Positions 10,517 through 21,905 of a stretch of 64,000 nt of DNA are shown piece by piece. A program made the position numbers and the translations under genes. Source of the stretch: Rosellinia necatrix (taxonomy: Eukaryota; Ascomycota; Sordariomycetes; Xylariales; Xylariaceae); NCBI GenBank assembly GCA_021209875.1, contig JAGYVD010000001.1, forward strand, positions 5,642,001 to 5,706,000. The letters run 5' to 3'. The notes below the pieces were generated by a model that worked only from the letters and a program-made list of their open reading frames with translations, was not told the DNA's origin and made no database searches. Each line of letters opens with the position of its first letter. Positions within the stretch are counted from its first letter, which is position 1.

Positions 10517-13500
10517 GTTGTACGGCGTTTGTTGCGTGTTGGGTGGGTATGAATAGCGTTATGCTCGTCGAGTCGAGCAGGTCTGGGGGTGAGGAGGGAC
10601 GGGATAATATATGAATTTCTCAACTTGTGTTTAAGAAATGCTTGGCGTCTCGTAGGGTGATCTCGATGGGTACCCAATAACCAGCCCGTCTCGGCTCGGC
10701 CACGGATCGCGCTACTGCTGCTGCGGATAGTCATGTAAATGCGACTAAGGCAGTGTATCGGAGCAATGCCAACCCCGCTGGTGCTCGTGGTGGCGGTGAT
10801 GCCGGGATCCGCGCGTTACGCAGCGCCGGGAGCTGGCCATCTCCAAAACAAATCGATCCGATATCTGGACGATGCCAGAGAGTGGTGTAGGTGACCAGAC
10901 CATGCTTGGGCTGTCTACAGCACCTAACCTAGATGCTCGTACAGAACTAACAAATACCTGTGCATGAAAACACTGGGGGCATTCTAGATGAACCGAGGAC
11001 GAATCCACTTGGCATGTCCGCTGCCCATCTATACTACCTCCCGTAGATACATTCTACTGCCCATCCAGACTAACCTAACCTACAAGTAGATATATAGATA
11101 GATAGATAGATAGATATATGCATTAACCTATACTGCTATGCATGCCTGGGTGGGTCATCATAGGGCTGAGAAGCCGAGGCAGTTCTTGTAGACACTGTTT
11201 TAGACACGTCTCGAGATGGCGCTATCATCGGGGCAAGTATGTGGCGAAAGGACGTACACTGGGGGAGTGTACAAAAAAGACACTAAAATGGATGTAAGTG
11301 AGTCCTTTAGGTAAACAAGAACAAGCAGCACACAAGCATATAGGACCCGATGCCCCGCATCGGGGGAGCCGAGGCATGCAAGCCTATGGCGATTTGACGA
11401 TAATAGCTTATCCCTGGTTGTCTTTCCAGGGTGATGGAAAGCAAGCAGAAACAAAAAAAAAGAGAGAATCCAAAGCACCAAGAACCGAAGGCGATGGGAA
11501 TTCCGATCGGCCGATATAACTCGGCCTTCCGACTCTGGGGTTTGTAATAGCGAATGCCACGTCCAAGCGTGTTTCAACTGCGTAGGTGCTGTATAGCGGG
11601 AACTTGGTGGCGCCCGTTCGTCGCGAGAAATTGCTCCGTCGGTCTAACTGACCACCCATCGAACCCCCGCCCCGGAGCGCGAACCAATGAACCACGGCGA
11701 ACCGGGATAATTAGATAAGGTATTAGCGGTGGCTTCTATGGTTTTTTTTCTCAGCTGTAACTTCTCTCTACTACGCATAATCCCGCATGACATGTCTAGC
11801 TAAGCCCAGAGCAATATGCGATTCCCGGTCGTGTTTCCAAGGCACCAGCGCACCCTGGGTCAATGGTGGTCAGCTCATCAACTGTTTTTTTTTTTTTATA
11901 AAAAAAAACGATGATAACTAAAGGATTAAAGTAAAGTAAGGATAAGAATAACTAACTAATCAGAACAATCAATGCCTAGGTACTCGGTTCGTAGAACTAT
12001 CTGACTTACACTACTTAGGTAGGTTAGGTAAGTCTAGATTAGCCACCTACAAGTATAAGTAGTATAAGTATAGTAGATCCAGCCGCTGGTGGTTCACTAG
12101 AGTTAGGCTCAACGGCTGGACCGAACTGCATATAGTTATACATTAATAAGTACCTAGTAGGTACCCATGTCCCCAGTCTCAGCTCAACTACCCACGTAAC
12201 GTACATCTATTGGTCATGCACACTACTGTAGCTACCGTGAGTGGACCATGCACCTCTTTTCCAGCACAAGCACAGGTATAGGCGACCATCTGCCGGCATG
12301 ATGAATCCTATTAAACTTGGCGTGCCCGTCAGTTCTCTTGACAGGCATCAGAAAGCCTAATGCACCAGAATTATACGCTAGGTAGATTAGATTAGTTATA
12401 TACGCTAAACCTATCTCAACCATATGTTATTCAGCAGTTGGTTCCATCCACTAACAGAGGAGAATGCCCCCCCTATAACCTTAGGTAGCACATCCGTTCT
12501 ATGTCTTGTGCACTCTCTCACATCGCGCTCGGCCGTTCCGTCCGTAACTTTCTTACAAGTTTAAGACGAAGGCGATCATGTGCTGATATTGATACACGCT
12601 TACGTCGTCCGATCATCTATTCACACGGAGCCCTCGGGACCGTCTAAGTATCGGTGTAAGTGTACCAGAGATAGGGGTACGATGCCACCAAGCAGGGGAT
12701 GGGTCAGCCTGAGCGAACCTCGGCCAACGAACCGAGAAATCCACAGGGGGGGCCGTCCCGCGCTCGGGTACCGAGGCCGCGGGAGTCGTGTGTCTATACG
12801 ATAAACACTACCTCGCCCACATCTCTGCCAACAACGGCTGCCCCAGGCAGGTACGCGTTGTGCCAGTTTATCGTCCACGACATTATTTATTTTGCGGATG
12901 TCGCTCGAGCTGTGATGGTCCCGTCCGTCTGCCTATCCATTGGCCGCGTCATCATCATATCCGACTTCTTGTATGGGTTTACTCACATGCTGTCAGGGTT
13001 TAGGTCGAACAGGATTTGCAGAACAGACTATTTTTGTTGTCTACACAGATGGCCTATAAGAAGGAAAGGACAGCTTTTATTCACTCTTGCTTGCGTCATA
13101 TCATGCCATTTCCCTTCAACACGTATGCTATAGATATGTCGACACTACTGATGTTTCGAGGCCGTTTTAACATAGTTTAAATCACTACAGAGACTGGCGT
13201 ATAGCCCTTTAACATGCACTAAAGTGAATCGTCTTATGGCCTTGATATAATTCAAGTGTAGGCATCCTACGTATGTACGCGAATATATTCCAGACACTGG
13301 TATTGTTTACAAATTAGGGAAATCCCGACATACACGACGAATTCGTCGCCATCCGTCACTGGATGGAATGATATGTGAGGATATCCAATTGCGCTGGTTT
13401 ACGTGTCAGTAGCATAGCTGCCCTTAGGCGATTTTGTTAAAACAATATAAAATCCCACCACTCAATAGTCCATGCTAAATTAAAATATTTGTAGACTGAA

Positions 13501-14420
13501 TGCCCATAACGGGGGTCAGTCACATGAGGGTAAAAGCTGGGTTGCAGGTAGATAGCGTAGTATAGGGACAGGCTCAATTCAATTGATGCTTGGGACCATT
13601 ATGTAAGGTGAGAGGAGTTCAGTTCTTTCCCTACTAGTATACTGCTGGAGTCGAGCCGTAGAGTAGCCGGCACTACACTATGTGACTTATACACCTGAAA
13701 TTTTAGTGATTGCTATACTCCTGTAAAATAAATCAACATCTCCCTATTTGCCTCTTAATAGGACTATACTAGATCGCTGCACCGCTATGTTATTCATTAG
13801 TTTCGGCAAAAACAAACCAAACCAAGGTGAATGTTTGAGTGGCCTTAAGTTCTCCGGTTCTCGTCTCAATCAGGCCCGAAGAGCACAAAACCCAAAGCAC
13901 CACTCCAGGTATGGCACGGTTTTAATACATACCGAGAAAATATCGAGAAATCATCGTAGTTCTTCGACGAAAACCATCACTAATGTGATAATTCTCCCGT
14001 TCTTTGTCACCTACGTATATTTCCTCACGCTTAGTAGCCCCTTTTTCTGACACCACCAGCGCCGCATCGTAGTCAGGAGCGGAACGGATGTGACAAATAA
14101 TGATTATATTGGGACGAGTAATCATTATCTTCTAGAGGTCAGGACCCATCCCGCCAGTCTTCTGTGCTTTCAACGTTATTGTTTATGGTGAAGAAGTTAA
14201 AGGATTTGTCACGGAACCGAGTCCGGCCTCCGGACCTCCACCGGGCACGGACCCAAAGACCATGTATATAAGCAGGAATAGCTGGCGACTACCTGACAGA
14301 AGCAACTTCCCCCCCCTCGTGCAATAACATAAGTCATTCCTGGAATTATCATCAGAACGAACTGTGACGGGATCACCCTCGAAGTCAGTGATTGCAGCAT
14401 GCCAATGGCCGTAGTAATGG
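10517..14420. other. Gene-poor spacer
   Basis: No gene is supported over almost 4 kb. Open frames are short (under 150 codons), overlap one another on both strands and have no domain signature. Contents include a TAGA tetranucleotide run (11090-11118), a T run followed by an A run at 11885-11909, and scattered CTAGGTAGGTA-type motifs (12010-12160). Moderate A/T content and lack of coding bias suggest decayed or never-coding sequence. Confidence 0.55.
11090..11118. repeat. TAGA microsatellite
   Basis: About seven tandem copies of the tetranucleotide, flanked by TATA. It is read directly from the sequence. Confidence 0.9.
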
Positions 14421-14822
14421 GATGTGATAGGTGCAACTATAGCACCGCTAGCTATCACCCGACACCTAAGGAAAGGTGGTTGTTATACTGTAATTAGGGG
14501 TATATAAGGACCTTCGAGGCCTCCCTAGTTCTTGAAGGGTTTAGGAATTAATTATTTACCCTATCAAGCCCTAAGTGCAACACTTCTACCCCTATCACTG
14601 CCAGTTTAGGAATTACGGAGTGAATAGATAGGCATGTTCTAGGCCGTAGGGAGGGTGTGGTGGTTGTATTTAGGGCTCAATAGGGTTAACAATTGATTCC
14701 TGAACCCTTCAAGACCCAAGGGGGTCCCGAAGGTCCTTATATACACCCATTTCCCAGTACTAGAACCACCCTAGGTGTCGGGTGGTAGCTAGCAGGGTCA
14801 TTATTGAACCTGACAATCACCT
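14421..14822. repeat. Imperfect large palindrome (inverted repeat, about 160-bp arms)
   Basis: The left arm (about 14421-14580) matches the reverse complement of the right arm (about 14661-14822) along its length, with shared blocks such as CACCCGACACCTA, TATATAAGGACCTTCG and TTGAAGGGTT in the same order. About 80 bp separate the arms. Many mismatches are C/T or G/A differences, which would fit repeat-induced point mutation or simple transitional decay. There is no coding capacity. It resembles the remnant of a small non-autonomous element (a MITE-like hairpin) or a foldback repeat. Arm boundaries are by eye. Confidence 0.72.
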
Positions 14823-15519
14823 AGAACAAACCTACTATTCGCTCCGTGATATCCCTATTTGATAGAATACCTTCCTCAGAACCCGTCCTGGAGACGCTGC
14901 GTAGACTACTGTCCTGTTGATTAGAGGGGCTACCGCTTACCCCTACTACTTTTTCGACTTTCCGCCGTGGCGAGTGTTGTGTGAGGAGGTAAATAAAACT
15001 TAAATGCAAATCTAAGGCTTACTAGTACGTAAATACTTGAAGGTCTAGGCGCTTCTTGAAGAGTCCATAGGTGTATGAGAGGTATCTCATGCGGATCGCA
15101 CGTGCCTATTTATTAATTGCATTTGTCCAGGGTCCACGAACGATTGTATTCACCAGCGTTGGTAGATGCGGGATTTACTGGCCAGAAACCCAAGAGGAAT
15201 GCCCCTAACATGGCATGTAATTACCCATATAGAAGGGGTATTGGGTGGAAACCATGCAAGCCGACGAATTCACAACAATACGAGAAAGTCTATAGACGTC
15301 TGATGGGGCGACCAACAAGCTGTTCCCCATCTCAGGGGTTCATCATCAGACCTAGTAACTACCGGCTGCCTTCCTTTCGCCTGGGCGAGTGGTGTTCTCG
15401 AGAGATAGTTCAGATCAGGAGCTATTCTACAAAGATGCATTGCAAACTACGCAAAACCTCCCGTGCAAATGCCCCGGAGACATTCGTTCAACCCAACAGC
15501 ATTGCATGCATGCGTGTGC

Positions 15520-15549
15520 ACACATACATACATACATACATACATACAC
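15520..15549. repeat. CATA microsatellite
   Basis: About six to seven tandem copies of a CATA tetranucleotide, directly readable. Similar runs recur at 19150, 25005 and 59231 in the window. Confidence 0.9.
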
Positions 15550-15715
15550 GCCCTCCTCTCGCGTTGCGCCGACAGGGGCAACACTAACACTCACCACACT
15601 CCGTCAGGTAGACAATATGCATGGCGAGAGGTGCTGGCTCCGCCGCCACGGTGTAGTCCTCGAGGCATACTTGACTTGTGTGTGAATACGAACTAAAGAC
15701 GTCCCCGTCCCCGGC

Positions 15716-15784
15716 TTAGATGGTCAGGCCGCGGGAATCGATGATATCGAGCTCTAACCCCTTATACCAAACTAAGCTATCTCA
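15716..15784 (-). other. tRNA-like RNA polymerase III promoter remnant
   Basis: On the minus strand, TAGCTTAGTTTGG (from about 15781) fits the A-box consensus, and ATCGATTCC (about 15744-15736) fits the B box except for its first base. The boxes are closer than in a normal tRNA and I cannot pair an acceptor stem, so this is at best a decayed tRNA or a tRNA-derived SINE head. It could be chance. Confidence 0.2.
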
Positions 15785-15814
15785 TACACGTATTACACGT
15801 ATTATACGCACGCC

Positions 15815-17624
15815 TCACAGGAACCCCTCGACGGCGGCCCAGAACGCCTCCGGGTCCTCGCACATGGGCAGGTGTCCGGTCCCGGGCACGACGGCGAGCT
15901 CGGCGCCCCCTTCGCCCAGGAGCCCCTTGAACCCGCGCATGGCGGTCACCAGCGCCCCCCCCGCGTCCGCCTCCCCGGCGACGAGCAGGGCGGGCACGGC
16001 GCAGGCGCGCATGCGCGGCCGCAGGTCGTAGTCCCACAGCGCCTGGCAGCCGTGGCGGAAGCCGCCGACGTCGTTGGCCGCGACCATGTCCGTCATCCAG
16101 GCCGCCGTGTCCTGCTCCTCCTGCTCCTCTCCCACCACCTCCTCCTCCTTCTTCTTCTTCTTCTTCTCCTCACCACTATCTCCTGCCCCTGCTGCCGCCG
16201 AAGATCGCGCCATCGTCTCTGGGTGGAACCACCGCCGGACGGTCTGCGCCGCGAGGCCGCGCATGTCGTCCTCGGCGGCGGCGACGCGGGCGCGCCAGGC
16301 GTCCGTGTTGGCGGGGCTCGACGCGGCGTTGAAGTCGCACGCGACCAGCCTCCCGCGACCGGCACCGGCGCCGTCGCCGTCGCCGGGGGGAAACGAATCG
16401 CCCTGGGTGCGCGAGCGCGAAGGACAGCGCGGTGGCGCCGCCGGCGGAGACGCCGAGGAGCGCGTGGAGGGCGGGGATGCGCAGAGCGTCGAGGAGGGCG
16501 GCGAGGTCGTCGGCCAGCGCGTCGAGGGTGACGGGCCGCCGCCGCAGCTCCGGGGACAGGGCGTGGCGGCCGCGGGCGTCGTAGCGCAGGATGCGGTAGT
16601 GCGGGCGCGCGGCGAGCACGAGCGGCACGAGGCGGTCCCACATGCGCAGCGACGTCAGGAGCGAGTTGCAGAGCGCCAGGGTCGGCGCCGACGGGGACGG
16701 ATTGCCCTCGAGGCGGTACGGAATCTCGAGGCCGTCCGGGGTCGTGATCGTCGATTCTATCACCGGGTACGAGGGGGGGAGGGAGAGGGAGGGGGATGGG
16801 GAGGGGTTAGTGGTGTTGGTGGTGAGGGTTTTGCCGTCCGCGGATCGGAAGGGGATGGAGGGGGAGGAGGAAGGGGGCAGGAGCGAGAGGTGATGTAGGT
16901 CGCGCGGCGCCGGACCGAAGACGTAGAAGAGCGCGTACACGCGCCGCGAGGACATGGTGGCGTGCGCGGCGTACAGGGCCTTCGTGCGCGGCGTCGACGT
17001 GGCCGCCTGGTACGCCGCCGAGCCGCCGAGCCCGTTCTCCCTCGCGTAGTCGTGGAGCGCCAGGAACCTCACCGCGCCGCCCTCGCCCTCGAGGCTCGAG
17101 ATCCGGAAGAGCCGCGACCGCAGCCAGCCGGGGACCCTCGACAGCATGTCCATGTGCTCCTCGCCGTACCACTTCTGGATCTCGTCCGCCGAGTGCTGCA
17201 GCGCCGCCGGGCCCCCCTCGCCCTTGGGCGTCAGCTGGACGGCCACGAGCACGCGGCCCTCGGCGTCTTCGTCGGTCAGCTTCTCGGCCGGCACGAACCG
17301 CGGCGATGCCTTGCTCAGCGCCATGTCCCAGAAGGTGCGGACCACGTCGACCTGGGCGATGGTCTCGGCCTCGCGCGGGGACCGGTTCGCGCGCAGGCAC
17401 GTGTAGGCCTCGGTCTCGAGGTGGGACATGGCCGTGACGTCGTAGGCGGCCAGGAAGGCCGGCTCCTGGCCGTCGGTGGCCCGGTACCGGAGCCCGCTGG
17501 TGAAGATCTGCGGCAGCCTCAGCCGCGTCGGGCCGTGCTCGTTGTTGTACCACTCGTGGAACTGCTCGAGCGGCAGCCCCGGCTGCGGCTGCATGGTCAC
17601 AAACAGGCTTCCCGGGCCGGACAT
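15815..17624 (-). CDS. Tandem dimeric-barrel / alpha-beta hydrolase fusion, frameshifted
   Basis: The start is the ATG at 17624; the same frame extends upstream without another ATG. Residues about 1-110 and 125-245 look like two copies of a dimeric alpha-beta barrel (EthD/DUF-type) unit: FHEWYNNEHGP in the first and IQKWYGEEHMD in the second hold equivalent positions. After a Pro/Ser linker comes an alpha/beta hydrolase fold with nucleophile motif GVSAGG (Ser about 394) and a late His in GTGHLPMCEDPEAF, most like 3-oxoadipate enol-lactonase-type enzymes. The reaction is therefore probably hydrolysis of an ester or lactone, but the substrate is unknown. At 16385-16390 a run of six identical bases breaks the frame. 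One base fewer there would give a continuous 602-residue protein. This may be an assembly error, a real frameshift, or an unrecognised intron. Past it the second frame carries a low-complexity Lys/Glu insert, then the rest of the fold to 15815. Confidence 0.78.
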
Positions 17625-17895
17625 GGTGGCTGGCGTCTCCGGCTGGGTCAATGCGATATGTGATGTGTTAAAGGGCGTATATATGTACCTACGTATACAC
17701 AGAGAATCGAGCGATGTGTTTTTATTTTTATTTTTATTTTTAAGGGTGTCGGGGGTTAAAAGACTTGCAATCTTTCTCTAGTGCACACCTACGGATGGTG
17801 ATGGCGGGGTTTACCTTCATCCGCGCGAGAGGTGATGGTGCGGGTAAATACTTTCCCTCAAACGGGTGACGCTCTACAACTTGACGGGCACTTGT

Positions 17896-17934
17896 AACTC
17901 TAAACTCTAACTAAACTCTAACTAAACTCTAATT
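17896..17934. repeat. ACTCTAA-type short tandem array
   Basis: Three to four repeats of a CTAA/ACTCTAA unit. It is not a canonical TTAGGG telomere repeat. Confidence 0.8.
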
Positions 17935-19150
17935 AAGTACCTATTTAGCACCTGTCATGGTAGATCGCCTATCAGTTATTTATCAATCGTCTCGGCTAGG
18001 AATGGTGATTGTGATGTGTGATGCTGCTGCCTTTGCCGCTGCCGCTGCCGCTGCCGATAGGCATTGTTCGACTCTTACCGGAGTAAAAGATCTGAAAACC
18101 CCCGGCATTGTGTTTCGGGAATTACCCGGCGCTAGGCCTCGGAATTCGGAGAATTGTATGACGATGATGCTCGATTACTTGCATGGACACTGACATATGC
18201 GGATTGAGTATCATCATGTATTCTGGCCCAGAAACTCGGTTCTCGCAACTTGATGCGCTGATCAGATACAGTCGATACCTCGTTCGTTTGATCCTATTAT
18301 AAGCTGCCGGAAGAGGTGCTGTTCGGCGGTATTGTCACTGTGTTGGCTTTCGGCGCCAGGGATCGTGAGCCGGCGCGCCTAGATAACTAACTAACTACCT
18401 AGGTACGTAGGTAGATAGGTACTGTAGATACCTAGCTAGTACCTAGGTAGGTATATAAAATACCCCTGGCGGGCGAATGTTCTGCCATTTATATATGCCA
18501 TTTATATAATAACTACTAGATAACGGATGCGTATACACGCGTCGACGAGTGTATTCTGTATTCTTATGTAAAGATAAGGGATTTTATAAATATTCCCTCC
18601 TTTATCTATATCTTTATCTTCTGGAGGCCGGGCGAGCTCTAGTCTAATAATGGTCGGGAGGCACAGTAGGGGACCATCGCATACGATACCTGGTACCTGG
18701 AACCCAACCAGTCCGGTCCAGTCCAGTCCAGTCCAGTAACTAAGAGAGGGTATGGCTGGGCGTGCTGGGCGTGCTAACGGCTCGATTCCCGATCCTCCCA
18801 GCACGGGGGCATTCAGTGGTGGCCCCCCTTCCTAGTCCGTGCCACCCCGGACCCGAGCCTAGCCCTGAATAGCCAGGCCTAGTCCAACGTGCTCTTCATG
18901 CGTTGCGTTCGCTGGGGTGTTGGGCGGTATAAGCCCCTAGCGGCTAGGCGGTCAAATTTCCCGACGCAGACGGTTGGAGTTCCTACTCTTGGGACTTAGA
19001 CTAATTACATACATAGTTACACTAGTGAACGAACATGTGGTGAAGTGATCAATATTTCAGCCTTGAGCCTCACATCGTACCAATCCGTCGTCCGCTTCCC
19101 TCCGAACCCCCTGAACGTACGTACTTACATATACATATATGTATAGTTAT

Positions 19151-19153
19151 GTG

Positions 19154-19184
<31 letters not shown>
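19151..19184. repeat. GTAT microsatellite
   Basis: About eight copies of the tetranucleotide, complementary in type to the CATA runs elsewhere in the window. Confidence 0.9.
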
Positions 19185-20593
19185 GTCCGGAGTCCCGCCA
19201 TTTTCGACGCCAGCGCCAACGAACGCGCGCCCGTCATCTAGTTAGTTCGTCAGTCATCTCGTCATCTCCCACTATTTCCGTACTTCGGAAATCACCCTAG
19301 CATTGCATTACAGTGCACTATGCCCTGACCAAGCCCGTCGTCGTGTTAGATCTACCGCCAACACGTGTCAAAAATGTCATGGAGTTGCAACGCAATGGGA
19401 CAGGCATCCGCGGCTTGGTATGGGGATGGTTATCCCCGGCTCTCTCTCTCTCTCTCTCTCTCTCCTCTGCCGCAGAGTACAAGCACAAAATAGGTAGGAC
19501 GCAAGAGAGAGAGGGTGAGAGAGAGAGCCCAGCTCACGCCCACGCCCACGCCCACGCCCACCTGTCGTGCCGACCGAGCCTTGACCGGAGGGATGCACGA
19601 TCACACGTGATGGTAGATGGTCCCTAGTTACACTTACCTACCTATCTACCTACCTGCCTACCTACCTAAGGCTACTTACTTACTTACTACCTACTTCGGC
19701 CACTAAGCTCGGCCGGAGCGCGCGGTGCCGTGGTTCCCTTTCGCCGCATACGGGAGTCCCCCCCCTCCCTCTCTCTCTCTCTCGCTTGGCTCCTCCTCCT
19801 CTCCTCGTCGATAAGAGCGAGCCAACGATACGACGGCGATGGATGGCGCCGTACGTTGCTGGCTGGTCGTGATATGCAATTAGTTAGTTAGTTAGTTTAG
19901 TTACTGCGCCAGCTGGCTCTCCTTTCCCCGGTAAACCAAAGGTTCGATATCCCACCTCCCCCCCCCCTTCCCTCTTATCTATCTTTTCTATCTTGCTCCT
20001 TCGGCCGATCCTGGGACGCGGTCGCGGCTTGCCGGTTTTTAGCTCATCTGGTCATGTCAGATGAGAGGTCAGTTAGCTCTGACGATCCGCGAACCGGCTT
20101 ACATTACTATACCATACCATACCATATCTAGAACTTGAAGAGAGAGAGAGAGAGAGAAGACAAAACCCCCCACGCTAGTCTGACAGGTTCGGGAGCGCCA
20201 TGCGTGCGACCCCTAAGGGGAGGGGAAGGGGGAGGGGCGTATCCTGCGCCCATTCGTACATACATATCGAGCTATTTCTAGGAGGGAGAGAGGAGGAGGA
20301 GGAGGAGAAGGAGGAGAAGGAGGAAGGGAGCTTACCTGATGTTCCATCCGAGGGTGTTCGCCCGTCGCCCGTCTCCGGGTTGCGGAAGTAACCCAGGGAG
20401 GCGGTCGCGTGACGGCGATACTACTTTATTTGGCCGTCGTTAAAAAGATCCAGACTAGACCAAATACACTAACTGAACTGACCTAACCTGGTAGTTTATC
20501 TTTGTAACGTTTCTTGCGAGGAAGAAGAAGAAGAAGAAGAAGAAGAAACGAAAAAAAAAAAGGTCGGGCTGTGCGGATGCTCGCTGACGTGGT

Positions 20594-20595
<2 letters not shown>

Positions 20596-20629
<34 letters not shown>

Positions 20630-20630
20630 G
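20596..20630. repeat. GTC trinucleotide run
   Basis: About eleven copies. A similar run lies in the first intron of the regulator gene at 55836. Confidence 0.9.
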
Positions 20631-21905
20631 GGATAGCTTCTGTCGCCGCGGCCCGCTAAACGGGGGTTGTCAAGGAACCATGATAACAAGACAAGGACAG
20701 CAGGGGACGGGGGAGCTATGAGAAAGGATATTGGCCGCTTGCTCCCCTTTTTTTTTCTCATGCTCTCCGTCATGCGGATGGGGCGACTTATCTTCGCGTG
20801 ATCAATAAATAATTCGAGAAAAAAAAAAAAGTCATTTCTATTCGTGTCTGTGTGTCGTAGTCGAAACTCAAGAAGGGAAAATTGCCCGGGTCTATTTTAA
20901 GTTTACCGCGCCGGCATCCCTGCTGCCGTTGCAATGCATAGGAGATATATGTGGTATCCCTCCATGCTGCCAAGGGTGAAGGTTGAGCTCCCGCTGAGCG
21001 TGTTTACTAGCATGGCGAGCTTGATTCCATCCTATCTCTTGAGCGAATGTAGGATTGAGGATCGTTAGGTAAAAGGATATGTCTTGTATAGCTTTGTAAG
21101 GGTAACTGTTAATCTATCTTGATTCCTATTACATGAAGACATAGATAGGTATTAACACCCAGGGGGGTGGCGCTGTACCCTCAATACATTTCGCCAATAA
21201 AGTTCCCTGGAGGTGTCTTGCCTTACATAATCTCTATTGTGACAAAGCCCTCACTTCACCTTAACTATCTCTATCCGAGAGTGAAAACGAAGACAGGAAA
21301 TGTAGGCGACAAACAGTTTTGGAAGAATACAAAATGACATTAGTTGGGTTATGTGCCTATTAACATATGAAGCGTAGCAAAAAGTGACTGTAAACAATAA
21401 AGATAAAGAGTTACTCTTGATCGATATATGGATTACTATAAAGTCATCCTCCAGTCTTTCGTGACGCCACAAGACCGGAAAGGATGCAAGTAGGCAGGCA
21501 AGGCAAGCTAGCTATCCAGCTAACTACTCAACCCAGGTATATACAAAGATGCCGATGTTTACGTGAGTGTGTGTATATGAGTTTTTTTTTACCGCATTGA
21601 AATGCAAGCAAAAATCCCCTTCCCTTCCCGTTTCCGTATAGAAACTGCGTAGATAGGTATATATTATATATATATATATCCCCAACCATGCATACGCAGA
21701 AATGTGGTTTCCGAACTGTCGTCGTCTCGTCTCGCCTTGTCTCATCGTCAGGAAACGCAGAGGGAGAGAGAGGCCCGGTTCGGTTCTGCTTTATATTGGA
21801 TGTTAGTTCGTTAAAAACCTTTGCGCCCACCAGTCTTCTCTTTCTTTCTTTCTTTCTTTACTTCAATTCCCCCTCATCGTTTGCCGGCCATGCATGCCGT
21901 GTGCA

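Larger units (their letters stand above)
14823..15814. other. Gene-poor spacer with a CATA run
   Basis: No supported gene. A frame from 15117 to 15587 has no recognisable content and ends in codons made by the CATA repeat. Confidence 0.5.
17625..21905. other. Gene-poor, microsatellite-rich spacer
   Basis: No gene is supported over 4.3 kb. The tract is dense in simple repeats: TTTTTA units (17718-17742), an ACTCTAA-type array (17896-17934), CTAGGTAGGTA-type motifs (18391-18455 and 19631-19690), a GTAT run (19151-19184), CT (19440-19464), CCCACG (19535-19561), GA (20141-20157), GGA (20290-20328), GAA (20519-20547), GTC (20596-20630), an AT run (21666-21680) and TTTC (21839-21858). Frames in this tract are mostly translations of these repeats. 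Promoter or terminator elements of the flanking genes must lie here, but I cannot place them. Confidence 0.6.

Noticed and set aside
16093..16641. 182-codon Arg/Pro-rich frame
   Set aside because: It is an out-of-frame shadow of the hydrolase fusion.
17896..17934. Telomere or subtelomere repeat
   Set aside because: The unit is ACTCTAA-like, not TTAGGG, and is only a few copies within the interior of the window.
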